From the NCBI RefSeq assembly GCF_019665785.1, contig NZ_CP081149.1, positions 1,674,001 to 1,738,000 on the forward strand: a stretch of 64,000 bases of DNA, written 5' to 3'. The stretch is from Deefgea piscis. GTDB lineage: Bacteria > Pseudomonadota > Gammaproteobacteria > Burkholderiales > Chitinibacteraceae. Positions 19,962 to 29,436 of this stretch are shown here, piece after piece (positions within the stretch are counted from its first letter, which is position 1; every line of letters starts with the position of its first letter). A program made the position numbers and the translations under genes. The notes beneath the pieces are model-generated. The model did not search any database, had not been told where the DNA came from, and was given only the letters and a program-made list of their open reading frames with translations.

Positions 19962-20500
19962 TCGGGCAATACCTCAATACTTAACCCATACTCGGGGCGC
20001 TTAAGCTCAATTTTACCGGCGCTATGGGTAACCTCGGCGTATTTTTTGCCGCGATACCACCAATGCGTGACGCCGTTTTCGTGATGACGTTGCCAGTGCG
20101 CTGGCAGCACCGCGTTAATTGGCGCGTGGGTGATTTCAAAATCACGCCAAACTGCGTCCAGTGGCATGAACTTGGGCCACCAAGGTCCGGCCTCGGTGGT
20201 GAGTTGATCGCCAACACGGGTGAGGCTAAATAGGCGCTGTCCGGTTGGGCTAATGGCCACCACGCGCAAGGTGTGGCCATCACTTTCGACTCGGGCGGTG
20301 AAGGCCAATGCGTGCTCGCCGCTGTGGATGGTGAGTAACTCGCTCTGTGCTAGCGGTGCAAATTGCGCCACCGGCAGCAAAGGCGCGTGACTGCACGCCA
20401 GTAGCCAACTGCAAAGCCAAGCGATGCTCAGCCGATACCACCACGACCTGATACTCGCATTCGCGGTGGACGCTGTCGGTAAATTGCGGTTAAGCGGCAT
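19958..20500 (-). CDS. DUF3261 lipoprotein of the polyene operon
   Basis: 180 aa. Residues 1-36 form a basic N-terminus and hydrophobic segment ending in a lipobox-like LLAC, so it is a predicted lipoprotein. The rest is a compact beta-rich domain with KIELKRPEYGLSIEVLPE at the end. DUF3261 proteins occur in aryl polyene clusters next to LolA-like and MMPL proteins and are thought to help move the product to the outer membrane; the exact job is not known. The start at 20500 overlaps the MMPL gene by 11 bases, and the longer open frame upstream lies inside that gene. Confidence 0.8.
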   Translation of the reverse strand: MPLNRNLPTASTANASIRSWWYRLSIAWLCSWLLACSHAPLLPVAQFAPLAQSELLTIHSGEHALAFTARVESDGHTLRVVAISPTGQRLFSLTRVGDQLTTEAGPWWPKFMPLDAVWRDFEITHAPINAVLPAHWQRHHENGVTHWWYRGKKYAEVTHSAGKIELKRPEYGLSIEVLPE

Positions 20501-22883
20501 GCTGCTTCTCGCTCTGTAATGGCCGTTCATCTGGATGACTGGCTGGTGCTGCCAATCTGGCCATCGGCGCAAAAATAAACGCCAGCGTAACGCCAAATAA
20601 CACCATCATGCCAAACGATTGCGCGGCCGGTAGGCTAGACATCGCCAACAATCCAAACGACAGCAATGTGGTGCTTGAATCGAGTGTAACGCCGAGCATC
20701 GCTTGATGCGCTTCTTCGCCAGACTCGCGAAAAAAGATCGCGTAATCGATACCCAGTGCCAGTACGATCAGCAAGGCAAAGGCCGAAAAGATGTTCAAGG
20801 CCATACCCAGTATGCCAAACAGCGCCAGCGCGCCCAGTGCCGCCAACACCGAAGGTAAAATAATCAGCACTGCCCCGCGCCAGCCATGCCGTGGCGTCAT
20901 CAATGCCACCATCAGTAGCAAAGACAGCGCGGTGAGCAGCAAGGCAATATTGCGGTAGCGCGCCATGAGCTCGGATAAATCGTTCACTTTATCGACAAAG
21001 CGCACGCCATCGAGTGAAATACCCGCCAGCGCGGCTTTATCTTGGATATTGGACACCAAGAGCAAAGAGGCAAAACCGCGTTCAGTTTGGCCCAGCCAGA
21101 GCATCGCATCGACTCGGCCCAAATCGCTCTTGAGCCATTGATCGATATTGACTGGCTGCGCTTGCGCCAATGCCGTTTGATCGGCGCGAATGGCCGCCTC
21201 AGACAAGCCCAGTTCGCGCAGCCAAGCGCTGTATTGCGGCGTGGAAAGCGCGGTTTTTAGGACGTGCAGACGCTGCGCTTGACTGGCGGTATCGGGTAGA
21301 TGTTGCGATATTGAGCGGGTGGCGCTGATGGTGTTATTGGCCAGCAATGGATTGAGCTTGGCCAGTAGTGCTTGTTCACGTTGCAAAACTTGGTCTGCGC
21401 TGCGGCCCTCAATCAAGAAAAATTGACTCTCGGGCGCGTGGCGAAACAAGTTTTTGATGCGCTGCTCCATCTGCCCCAGCGCTGGGTCAACCGTGTAAAA
21501 ACGCTGTAAATGATCATCGGCGCGCAATTGGCTTAAGCCATAGAGCAGGGGGATGAGTAAAAGCAAAAGGTATTTTTTGCTGGGTATCAGCGTATAGGCT
21601 TTAAGCAATAAATCGGTAAGACGCATACCCTTGGTGTTGGGGCGGTAGTTTTTTAGCAGGGTCGGAAAAGCCAACACCACGGTTAAATAGGCGGCGATTA
21701 ATCCACTGGCAGAAAAAACGGCAATTTCTCGCAAACCCGGAAAAGGCGCGATGGCCAGCGCCAAATAGCCGGTAACGCTGGTTAACATGCCGTAAAACAG
21801 CGCCGGGCGCAATTGCTGGACGGCTTGAGCGATGGTCCAGTCTTTGTCTGCGCCCAGACTGTCGGCAAAGCAATGCGTGCCGTAATCAATGGCCACACCA
21901 ATCAAGCTGGCACCAAACACCAAGGTCATGACGTGAATGCTGCCCATGATCGACACGGTGGTAACAATGGCCACGCCAGTGGCAATCAGTAAGGGCAGTA
22001 AGCACAGCGCAATGGCCCAAACGCGGCGAAACGCCAGCCACATTAATAAAATCGAGCCGATCCATGAACCGACACCAATGCGGCTGATTTCTGCTTTGGC
22101 TTTTTTGCTCGCCAGATCGGTATGCAGCGCGACGCCGGCGGCAAGCGCCTCCACGCCGCTGGCGGTTTGGGCGCTATTGATTGCGGCATAAATCGCTGTG
22201 GCGGTTGGTGCGGGGCCGGTTTTTTGAGTAATGTCATCCGCTGCGGCATCCTCTGGCGCGCTGTCGTCAAAAGCGCGGGTTTTGCTTTTGGCTTGGATCA
22301 GCACCCAAAATTTGTTGTCTCCGCGCAGCAATACCATGCCGCTGGCTGGGTCAAAATCAACGCCATCAGCAACTTGGCGGCCAATTAAATCGCCCGCCAA
22401 AAACAGCGGGTCGCGCTCAAGTAGCGCGCTGCGTAAATGGCCAAGCGGGCCGTAGAGCTGGGCGGCTTGTGCTTGTAAATAAGTGTCAAGCTCACCGTTT
22501 TGCAATTGCGCAATGGTGGCAGGGTGAGCCAGTGCGTAGCGAAACGCCGTGGCGCTGGCTAGCGCATCATTTCGCGGCTGGCGCAGCACCACGCTGGCAA
22601 AAGCCTGCGATTGCGTCAAGCTATTGGCCGCTTGCTCGGCGGCGGCCATCGCCGCTTCGCGGGTGGGCGCGCCGATCAACAGTACATTGCGCTCACCCAA
22701 TTGCTGCTCAAGTTGCTGCACTGCAGCCAGCACCACGGGGTCGCTCTCACCAGCCGGTAGCATCGCCATCAAATTGGTTTGCAAGGGCAAGCCGCGTTGC
22801 AGCAGGGTTGCTAGCAAAATACCCAGTATCAGTATGCCGCTGCACCAAACGTAAAATTTGGCTTTGTCTGATATACCTAGCAT
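20490..22883 (-). CDS. MMPL/RND-type membrane exporter
   Basis: 797 aa, with two repeats each made of one N-terminal helix, a large periplasmic loop and about five helices. Visible landmarks are GASLIGVAIDYGTHCF (first half) and LIVLALGIDYAIFFRES (second half), the membrane aspartates typical of MMPL/RND proteins. Translation is coupled to the LolA-like gene by TAATG. In aryl polyene operons this family is proposed to export the glycolipid-like pigment across the inner membrane. Confidence 0.9.
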   Translation of the reverse strand: MLGISDKAKFYVWCSGILILGILLATLLQRGLPLQTNLMAMLPAGESDPVVLAAVQQLEQQLGERNVLLIGAPTREAAMAAAEQAANSLTQSQAFASVVLRQPRNDALASATAFRYALAHPATIAQLQNGELDTYLQAQAAQLYGPLGHLRSALLERDPLFLAGDLIGRQVADGVDFDPASGMVLLRGDNKFWVLIQAKSKTRAFDDSAPEDAAADDITQKTGPAPTATAIYAAINSAQTASGVEALAAGVALHTDLASKKAKAEISRIGVGSWIGSILLMWLAFRRVWAIALCLLPLLIATGVAIVTTVSIMGSIHVMTLVFGASLIGVAIDYGTHCFADSLGADKDWTIAQAVQQLRPALFYGMLTSVTGYLALAIAPFPGLREIAVFSASGLIAAYLTVVLAFPTLLKNYRPNTKGMRLTDLLLKAYTLIPSKKYLLLLLIPLLYGLSQLRADDHLQRFYTVDPALGQMEQRIKNLFRHAPESQFFLIEGRSADQVLQREQALLAKLNPLLANNTISATRSISQHLPDTASQAQRLHVLKTALSTPQYSAWLRELGLSEAAIRADQTALAQAQPVNIDQWLKSDLGRVDAMLWLGQTERGFASLLLVSNIQDKAALAGISLDGVRFVDKVNDLSELMARYRNIALLLTALSLLLMVALMTPRHGWRGAVLIILPSVLAALGALALFGILGMALNIFSAFALLIVLALGIDYAIFFRESGEEAHQAMLGVTLDSSTTLLSFGLLAMSSLPAAQSFGMMVLFGVTLAFIFAPMARLAAPASHPDERPLQSEKQHAA

Positions 22884-23488
22884 TATTGGCGTAAAAACTG
22901 ATTTTGTTCAGCGGCCGACAGCGCGCCAGCTGCTCGAACTTGGCTAAGCGTGTAATGCGTGCTGTCGCCGTTTTTTTCGGCGATGTCGATTTGCTGTAGC
23001 GCGCTCGCCCCAGTGAGAGTGAGCGTGTTGGCAAAACTGGCAAAAAGTCCGGCTTTGGGTTTGAGCGTGAGCTGCCAGCGCTGGCCATCCACGTAGCCAG
23101 TGATGACAAAATCCGCCTCTAAAGCGGCCCAATCACCGGCCACCAGCGCCATAAAAATACGCGAAACGGCGCTATACGCCGGTTGCGATTTGGCATCGAC
23201 GCGCACAATGGTTTTGCCATTGACGCTTTGAATCAGTGTATCGGCAGTGATGATGCTGTCCGAGGCATAGGGTTTTTCAATTTGCCACAGCAAACTTTGC
23301 TGCTTTAGATAGACAAATTGGCCGCTGGCGAGCAGCGGTTTGGATAGCTTGGCGATGCGTTTTTCTTGGCGAAATTCACCGCGTAAGGTGTCTTTAACGC
23401 TAACGCGGGCTTTCACGTCATCCAGTAAGGCGCTGTGCGCAGGCGCGACCAGTAATAGTAGCGCGAGAGCGAGTGATTGAAGGTTCAT
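22883..23488 (-). CDS. LolA-like outer membrane lipoprotein carrier protein
   Basis: 201 aa with a Sec signal peptide (MNLQSLALALLLLVAPAHSA) and a LolA-fold body (LRGEFRQEKRI, SGQFVYLKQQSLLWQIEKPY). It is presumably a periplasmic carrier dedicated to the pigment rather than the housekeeping LolA. The ATGA overlap with the thioesterase gene fixes the start at 23488; the open frame upstream of that lies inside the thioesterase gene. Confidence 0.85.
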   Translation of the reverse strand: MNLQSLALALLLLVAPAHSALLDDVKARVSVKDTLRGEFRQEKRIAKLSKPLLASGQFVYLKQQSLLWQIEKPYASDSIITADTLIQSVNGKTIVRVDAKSQPAYSAVSRIFMALVAGDWAALEADFVITGYVDGQRWQLTLKPKAGLFASFANTLTLTGASALQQIDIAEKNGDSTHYTLSQVRAAGALSAAEQNQFLRQ

Positions 23489-23949
23489 GGCTGGGCTAGT
23501 CCTGGCTTTTTCTGTCCTGACGTTTGCGGATCTAATTTTTGCAGCCCTAATTTCTCCCGCAGGATCTCTGGCGAAACAAAACACATTTCACCGCTACTTA
23601 GATCAACCGCCACTTGTGTGGTGTCGCCCTTGGTGAGTAATTGGCCGCTGGCCACATCGTGGATGCGGTAGCTGATTTTTAAGCGGTTTTCCCATTCGAC
23701 AATGCTGGCGGTAACGCGCAGCGCTTGCTCAAAGCGGGCCGGACGCGAATAACGAACATGCAAATCAATCACCGGCCACGCGTAGCCGGACGCTCGCATG
23801 CCGGGATAGTCATAATCAAATTGGCGCAGTAGCGCGCTGCGGGCGAGCTCAAAATATTTAATGTAATGGCCGTGCCAAACGACTTCCATCACGTCGATAT
23901 CATGAAACGCAGGGGTGATTTCAATACTGTGTGAGTGAATGGCGTGCAT
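23485..23949 (-). CDS. Acyl-ACP/acyl-CoA thioesterase (4HBT family)
   Basis: 154 aa, hotdog fold. DIDVMEVVWHGHYIKYFE carries the catalytic Asp and the GHYxxYxE pattern of YbgC/4-hydroxybenzoyl-CoA thioesterases. It probably releases or edits acyl thioesters in the polyene pathway. Start overlaps the ammonia-lyase stop (TAATG). Confidence 0.87.
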   Translation of the reverse strand: MHAIHSHSIEITPAFHDIDVMEVVWHGHYIKYFELARSALLRQFDYDYPGMRASGYAWPVIDLHVRYSRPARFEQALRVTASIVEWENRLKISYRIHDVASGQLLTKGDTTQVAVDLSSGEMCFVSPEILREKLGLQKLDPQTSGQKKPGLAQP

Positions 23950-25499
23950 TAGGCAGCTCCAGGAACGCTGAGACTTTGCGCTTGAATTGCCGCAATTACC
24001 GCGCGCAAATCGGTGTCGAGCGCCCGATCTTCAACTAAATGCGCCGAAAAAGTACGAACTTCAGCCATGAATGCATTCACCGCTGGCGCGCATTGCGCGG
24101 CGCTAAGCTCGCCTTGGGCGATACGCAGTTCAACACCTTGGACTGCGGCCAAGGCATGGGCGGCGATGACTTGCTCGGTCAATTGCAATACCCGCAGCGC
24201 GTCGCGCGCGGCAATGGTGCCCATGCTGACTTTGTCTTGATTGTGGCATTCGGTGGAACGGCTAAATACGCTGGCCGGCATGGTGAGCTTAAGCGCCTCG
24301 GCGGTCCATGCTGAAGCGCCGATTTGCACGGCTTTAAAGCCATGATTAATGGCGCGTCGCTCGCCAGTGGCACCGGATAGATTGCTCGGCAAACCATGGT
24401 TGTAGCGGGTGTCGACTAATAGTGCCAGCTGGCGATCCATTAAGTCGGCTAAATTGGCAACGCAGTTTTTTAAGCTGTCCATCGCAAAAGCAATATGCCC
24501 GCCGTAAAAATGCCCACCATGCAACACATGCTCACCTTCGCCGTCGATAATCGGGTTGTCATTGGCGCTATTGAGCTCGTTTTCGATAAATTGGCGCAGC
24601 ATCGGTAACGCGTCAGCCAGTACACCGATGACGTGCGGCGCGCAGCGGATGGAATAGCGATCTTGTAGTCGCAAGCCTTCGCGCGGTGCTTCGCCAGCGA
24701 GTAAATCGTCGTGTATCCACGCGGCGACTTCGTTTTGCCCCGGGTGTGGTTTAACTGAAAACAGCTTGGCGTCAAAATGATAGCTATTGCCATCGGTGGC
24801 CAGTGAGGTGAGCGCCGTCAGGCGGGCGCATAATTTCACTAAATAGGCCGCGCGGCGATAGGCAATACACGCCAGCGCGGTCATTACCGCCGTGCCATTC
24901 ATTAAGGCCAAGCCTTCTTTGGGCGCTAGCGTGAGCGGGCTGATATTGCGCTCGGCGAATGCTTTTTGAGTGGGGTATGGCTGGCCATCGCGGTAAATAT
25001 CTCGTTCCCCAGCCAATACTGCCGCGACGTAAGACAGCGGCGTTAAATCGCCACTGGCGCCGACTGAGCCTTCTTCGGGGATCACCGGCACGAGATTTTG
25101 GTTAATTAATGTCGCCAGTTGTTCCAGCAACACCCAGCGCACACCCGAATAACCTTGCGCCAAAGACAGCAGTCGAACCGCCAAAATCGCGCGGCCGGTA
25201 AACACATCAAAAAAAGCACCCAAACCACAGCCGTGATAGGTATACAGCTGGCGCGGTAATTCGGCGACCAAATGCGCGGGAATGGCAACGGTGCATGAAT
25301 CGCCGTAACCGGTGGTCACGCCATAAATTTCGCCGTGCTCGGCGAGCAACTGCTCGAGAAACTGACTGCCGGCATGCACGCGGCGGATGAACGCGGCATC
25401 GTTAGACAATTGCACGCCATGACCCGCCGCAACGGCGAGGATGTCTTCAATCGTGAGGCGTGCAGCGCCAAATTCAATACGGTCAGCAGGGCGATTCAT
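23949..25499 (-). CDS. Aromatic amino acid ammonia-lyase (HAL/TAL family)
   Basis: 516 aa. The MIO-forming triad Ala-Ser-Gly is in GSVGASGDLTPLS (residues 148-150), and IYGVTTGYGDS near residue 60 holds the catalytic Tyr loop. The substrate-selectivity position carries Tyr-His (LYTYHGCG, His89) rather than the Ser-His usual in histidine ammonia-lyases; His at the matching site is typical of tyrosine ammonia-lyases. It likely makes p-coumarate from tyrosine, which the ligase would load as the aryl starter. There is no hut operon nearby. The ATGA overlap with the acyltransferase gene sets the start at 25499. Confidence 0.88.
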   Translation of the reverse strand: MNRPADRIEFGAARLTIEDILAVAAGHGVQLSNDAAFIRRVHAGSQFLEQLLAEHGEIYGVTTGYGDSCTVAIPAHLVAELPRQLYTYHGCGLGAFFDVFTGRAILAVRLLSLAQGYSGVRWVLLEQLATLINQNLVPVIPEEGSVGASGDLTPLSYVAAVLAGERDIYRDGQPYPTQKAFAERNISPLTLAPKEGLALMNGTAVMTALACIAYRRAAYLVKLCARLTALTSLATDGNSYHFDAKLFSVKPHPGQNEVAAWIHDDLLAGEAPREGLRLQDRYSIRCAPHVIGVLADALPMLRQFIENELNSANDNPIIDGEGEHVLHGGHFYGGHIAFAMDSLKNCVANLADLMDRQLALLVDTRYNHGLPSNLSGATGERRAINHGFKAVQIGASAWTAEALKLTMPASVFSRSTECHNQDKVSMGTIAARDALRVLQLTEQVIAAHALAAVQGVELRIAQGELSAAQCAPAVNAFMAEVRTFSAHLVEDRALDTDLRAVIAAIQAQSLSVPGAA

Positions 25500-26428
25500 A
25501 GGGGCAGCCAAAAAGAGTAAAAGTTAGACCACTGCAAAGGCGCAAGCTGGCAGTAATAAGCCAGTCGGTCGGCGTAACGCTGTGCCGATTGTTGCAACCA
25601 CGGTTGCCGCGCAGCTCGGGCAATGGTTTGCGCTTCGCTGAGCGTTTCTAGATAAACATGCAGGCCATCGGCCGCTTTCAGGCAAACCGCAAACACCAGC
25701 GGGCATTGCATCAAGAGCGCCAGCAAATGCGGGCCCAGCGGCAATGGGGCGGTCGCGCCCAAGAAATCGACGTTGAGCGTGCGGGTGTGGGTATTGACCG
25801 GCACGCGATCGGCGGCAATCACCAGCCATTCCCCGCGCGCCACCCGTTCGGATAAGTCCGCCGCTAAGGCGGCGTTTAGATCTTCAACTTGAATTAACCG
25901 CACTGAGCGAGTCCCAGCTTGCGCCGCCAAAATACGGTTAAATTGCTGCGCGTGTTGCGTATACACCAAGACATTGAGCGTGAGCTCGCTAATGTGTTCT
26001 GATAAAGCCTGCATCGCTTCGGTATTGCCTAAATGCGCTGTGAGCATAATGCCGCCTTGGCGCTGCGCCAATCGGCTTTGCATCATCGCTTGACCATGCA
26101 TGTGCACTTGGTTTGGATTAAATTGCCCCGACCAAACGCGCAATTTGTCTAGCGTGGTATCGGCAAAGCTCAAATAGTGTTGCCAACTCAGACGCAGCGA
26201 AGGCGTGAGCTTGAGCGCGGGGACTGCCCGCTTTAATTGCCGCAAATAGTGTAATGAAGCGCGGCGAGCTGACGGGCCAAAGACAAAAAACCAAGCCAGT
26301 ACCGGGTAAAGTATCAGCGCAAACAGCGGCCGACCGCCAAGACGGTAGGCGGCGAACATGCTTTTCATTCCCCAGTAGGCCATGCGCCCCCCACGCTCGG
26401 GTTGCGCGCTCCAGCTAGATTTACTCAT
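25496..26428 (-). CDS. LpxL/HtrB-like lipid acyltransferase
   Basis: 310 aa, with an N-terminal hydrophobic segment (FALILYPVLAWFFVFG) and the HxxxxE motif TAHLGNTEAM of lipid A late acyltransferases. In aryl polyene clusters such enzymes are proposed to attach the polyene or a fatty acid to a membrane anchor. Preferred ATG at 26428. Its start region is a partial copy of the 3' end of the upstream glycosyltransferase gene (see repeat at 26425-26492). Confidence 0.82.
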   Translation of the reverse strand: MSKSSWSAQPERGGRMAYWGMKSMFAAYRLGGRPLFALILYPVLAWFFVFGPSARRASLHYLRQLKRAVPALKLTPSLRLSWQHYLSFADTTLDKLRVWSGQFNPNQVHMHGQAMMQSRLAQRQGGIMLTAHLGNTEAMQALSEHISELTLNVLVYTQHAQQFNRILAAQAGTRSVRLIQVEDLNAALAADLSERVARGEWLVIAADRVPVNTHTRTLNVDFLGATAPLPLGPHLLALLMQCPLVFAVCLKAADGLHVYLETLSEAQTIARAARQPWLQQSAQRYADRLAYYCQLAPLQWSNFYSFWLPL

Positions 26429-26492
26429 GTGCGAAACCAAAGTCGATTAAGTGCTGTACTGGATTCATGTGCGAAACCAGCGGGCGATTAAG
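26425..26492. repeat. Short direct duplication at the glycosyltransferase/acyltransferase junction
   Basis: tcatgtgcgaaacca occurs at 26425-26439 and again at 26465-26479, each followed by a related ..cgattaag. The second copy is the end of the glycosyltransferase gene (including its stop) and the first supplies the ATG of the acyltransferase gene. Confidence 0.7.
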
Positions 26493-27211
26493 CGCGGACT
26501 GCGCCACAGCATGCCAAAAAACAGCTTGGTGTGTAGGCGTGAAATCAACAGATTGTCGCGCCACAGCGCAAAATGCGACACGCCATCGAGTGGGTATTGC
26601 ACTGGGGTGGGCAATTGTACGATGGGCACGTCGGCCCAGTACAGCCGCACCATGATTTCAATATCAAACTCCATGCGGCGGCCAAGTGCTTCGCGCTCGA
26701 TCAGGGCGCAGCTTGCGGCCAGCGGGTAGACGCGAAAGCCGCACATGGCGTCTTGAATCTGCAATGACAAAGTGTTAATCCACACCCAAATATGCGTGGC
26801 ATAGCGCCCGTACAAACGCCCCTTAGGTACGGAGGCATCGTAAATCGGTCGCCCGGCAATCAGCGCATTCGGTTGCGCCTGCGCAGCATGGATAAATTGC
26901 AAAATATCAGGGGTATGATGCTGACCATCAGCATCAATCTGTATGGCGTGGCTATACCCAAGTTGATGAGCCCAGCGTAATCCCGCCATGACTGCGCCGC
27001 CTTTGCCCAGATTGTGCGCTAAGTGCTGTACTTGCAGCCAATCGGCTTGCTCAGTCGCTAAGGTGCTGAGCGTGTGGCGACAAGCGGCGTTGCTACCGTC
27101 GTCAATCAGTAAGCAAGGCAGATCAAACGGGCGTAATGCCTCAAGCACCGCGCCAATGGCGTGCTCGTGGTTGTAAACCGGAATCAAAATACAAGGCTTA
27201 AAATCGCTCAT
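26465..27211 (-). CDS. Family 2 glycosyltransferase
   Basis: 248 aa, GT-A fold. CILIPVYNHEHAIGAVLEAL opens the nucleotide-binding domain, and IQIDADGQHH contains the DxD metal site. It is of the dolichyl-phosphate mannosyltransferase/WcaA type with no C-terminal membrane domain. It likely glycosylates the pigment head or its lipid anchor. An ATGA overlap with the ligase gene sets the start. Confidence 0.88.
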   Translation of the reverse strand: MSDFKPCILIPVYNHEHAIGAVLEALRPFDLPCLLIDDGSNAACRHTLSTLATEQADWLQVQHLAHNLGKGGAVMAGLRWAHQLGYSHAIQIDADGQHHTPDILQFIHAAQAQPNALIAGRPIYDASVPKGRLYGRYATHIWVWINTLSLQIQDAMCGFRVYPLAASCALIEREALGRRMEFDIEIMVRLYWADVPIVQLPTPVQYPLDGVSHFALWRDNLLISRLHTKLFFGMLWRSPRLIARWFRT

Positions 27212-28881
27212 GCGGCAAAAACCAATCGGCCTGAGGAATGGCTGCCTTGCTCGGAAGTAAAAGCAAACGTCACCCTTTGCCGCATTTGATCCCAAGTGAG
27301 CTGCAGCGTGAGCACGGTGTTGGGCCGGATGATTTGCTGAAATTTAATCACTTCCATCTGGCTAAATGTGCCGGGGATGGCAAAGTATTGACGCGCGAAT
27401 TGGGCCGCCCAATGAATTTGCGTCACGCCGGGCAAAATCGGCGCATTCGGGAAGTGCCCCGCAAAATAGGCAATATCGGCGGCGATGAAGAGTTGTAATT
27501 GGCATTGCTCGCCGTCTTGCTGGAGGGTGAGTGTTTGCGGCTGTAAGCTGGGTGATGCAAATAAAGGCTGCAAAGCGGCGGGCGTGGTTTTGCCTTGTGC
27601 ATTGACCGGTAAAGCGGCAGCAAAACGCCAGCGGCGCGGGATAGCCACGCGCTCGATGTTGCCGATTAAATGTTTTTTAAGTTGCTTGATGAGTGCGGTT
27701 TTTCCCAGTTGCACCAGTAGCGCAATGCCGGCTGCATTGAGCACGATGACGGCATTTAAACTTTGCCGACCTTGCGTTTCTGCAGCAAAAACCGCCGCGT
27801 CAGTGACTTCGGGTAAATGTTGTAAAGCCTGCTCGACGCGCGCTAGTGCAATGCGTTGTTCTTCGATTTTCGCAATCCGGTCGAGCCGCCCTAAAAGCGT
27901 GAATCTGCCATCGGCGCTGATGCTGGCGGCGTCATCCATCGTAATCCATTGATTGGGCAATAAATGTGCTGAGCAAATTTCTAGCGCGCCAGTGTCGTTA
28001 ATGCGCAGCGCCACATTGGGCAGCGCTTGCCAAGCCGCGGGCTGCTGGCGCCAAGCGACACCGCCAGTTTCGGAAGAACCAAAAATCTCGGTAATGGGCA
28101 TGCCGCTCGATTGGGCAATTCGCTGCGCAACTTCGGCGTTGAGCACGCCAGCGGATGAAAACAGCGCCGCCAAATGCGGCCGAGTTGCCGCCCACGGTTG
28201 TTGTTCAGTGAGCCGCTTGTAATGCGCCGGGCTGGCAATCCAGCTGACTTTGCCCGCCGCTTGACTCATTGCAAACAGCTGCTCGGGGAAAAACGCCGCC
28301 TCGGCAGCAAATACGCGGCCAAAGCTCACTGGCCAAATGATTCGAAACAATAAGCCATAAATATGTTGCTGGCTGACCGTCGCCACAATAACCGAATCGG
28401 CCATTTGCGCGCCAAATAGCGATTCTAATGCGGTCACTTCTGTGAGCAGTTGCCGCAGCGTTTTATGAATCGCTTTGGGTTCACCACTGGAGCCCGAGGT
28501 ATAAATCACCAGCTGACAAGCATCGGGCGCGTAGGGGGGGAGTTGTGCTGCCTGCTTAAGTGACGCCGGTTCGCACAGCTCACTAATCAGTAAACCTAAA
28601 TGCGGCTCATCGGCGAGGCTCAGTGTTGCTGGCGTGGCATTGATCCGCGTTTCATCACCGGGTAGATGCACGATTTTATCGGTTTGCCATGCGGCATAAA
28701 GGGCGACGGCAAACCAATACGCGTCACGGCAAAATAGGCTGATTTCGCGCTCGTTTTGCATCGCCAACGTGTGCGCCAGCGCCGCCACATGCGTGGCAAA
28801 TTCGGTGCTGCGAATCAGTCGACCTTGTTGTAATGCAAAGTCATAAGCAGGGGTATTGCGATCAAGCCATTTATTTATCAT
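27208..28881 (-). CDS. Acyl/aryl-ACP ligase fused to an ApeI-like dehydratase domain
   Basis: 557 aa with two domains. Residues 1 to about 440 are an AMP-forming ligase: P-loop VIYTSGSSGEPKA (125-137) and FGSSETGGVAW. Residues about 455-557 are a hotdog domain with FAGHFPNAPILPGVTQIHW, the FabZ-type H..P pattern. In E. coli-type aryl polyene clusters these are separate genes (ApeH ligase, ApeI dehydratase). The ligase probably activates the aryl starter acid and loads it on an ACP. ATG at 28881 overlaps the preceding stop (ATGA), which is favoured over the in-frame start at 28914. Confidence 0.88.
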   Translation of the reverse strand: MINKWLDRNTPAYDFALQQGRLIRSTEFATHVAALAHTLAMQNEREISLFCRDAYWFAVALYAAWQTDKIVHLPGDETRINATPATLSLADEPHLGLLISELCEPASLKQAAQLPPYAPDACQLVIYTSGSSGEPKAIHKTLRQLLTEVTALESLFGAQMADSVIVATVSQQHIYGLLFRIIWPVSFGRVFAAEAAFFPEQLFAMSQAAGKVSWIASPAHYKRLTEQQPWAATRPHLAALFSSAGVLNAEVAQRIAQSSGMPITEIFGSSETGGVAWRQQPAAWQALPNVALRINDTGALEICSAHLLPNQWITMDDAASISADGRFTLLGRLDRIAKIEEQRIALARVEQALQHLPEVTDAAVFAAETQGRQSLNAVIVLNAAGIALLVQLGKTALIKQLKKHLIGNIERVAIPRRWRFAAALPVNAQGKTTPAALQPLFASPSLQPQTLTLQQDGEQCQLQLFIAADIAYFAGHFPNAPILPGVTQIHWAAQFARQYFAIPGTFSQMEVIKFQQIIRPNTVLTLQLTWDQMRQRVTFAFTSEQGSHSSGRLVFAA

Positions 28882-29423
28882 TGTTTGGTGCGAATACGCT
28901 GTCGCAGTATCCATTCTCCAGCCATCAAGGCGCCCATGAGCACATAGGCGATGCCGCCATTATATAAAGTCCAGTAATCCCAGCTGGCATAGCACGCTGT
29001 CCACAGCGCGATACTGCCGTTGAGTATAAAAAACCCACACCAGACTTGCGTCACTTTGCGGGTGTACGCCACGCCCGATGCTGGCAAATCAGGCTCGCTC
29101 AGTCTGGCTAGGCGCTCAATCACGCTCGGTCCGCGCCATAGGCTGTAGGCAAACACCGCCAACATCGCAAGATTGATCAAGACCGGATGGTAACGCAGCC
29201 AAGCTATATTGCCCTGAATATAGAGTATGCCAGCCAGAACCAATAAAATGGAGACTTGTAGTGGCATACCAGGGGTGTGTCTGGCGCTGAAGCCCCGAAT
29301 AATGGCCAGCAAAATCAAACCCAGTGCCAAGGTGCTGATTGACACCTGTCCTAATGAAAAATACACCAAGAGCGGATATAGCAGCATCAATAGCCCGCTG
29401 ATAAGGGTGAGGGTTTTTTTCAT
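28878..29423 (-). CDS. Polytopic membrane protein of the polyene operon (COG4648-like)
   Basis: 181 aa with about six hydrophobic segments (SGLLMLLYPLLVYFSLGQ, ISILLVLAGILYIQG and others). Proteins of this kind recur in aryl polyene clusters without a defined function. The start at 29423 follows the ACP gene stop by 13 bases; the longer open frame upstream lies inside the ACP gene in another frame. Confidence 0.75.
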   Translation of the reverse strand: MKKTLTLISGLLMLLYPLLVYFSLGQVSISTLALGLILLAIIRGFSARHTPGMPLQVSILLVLAGILYIQGNIAWLRYHPVLINLAMLAVFAYSLWRGPSVIERLARLSEPDLPASGVAYTRKVTQVWCGFFILNGSIALWTACYASWDYWTLYNGGIAYVLMGALMAGEWILRQRIRTKQ

Positions 29424-29436
29424 TGCGTGGTTGAAA

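Noticed and set aside
23949..25499. Histidine ammonia-lyase of a hut operon
   Set aside because: No hutU, hutI or hutG nearby; the gene is translationally coupled within the polyene operon and has Tyr-His at the selectivity site.
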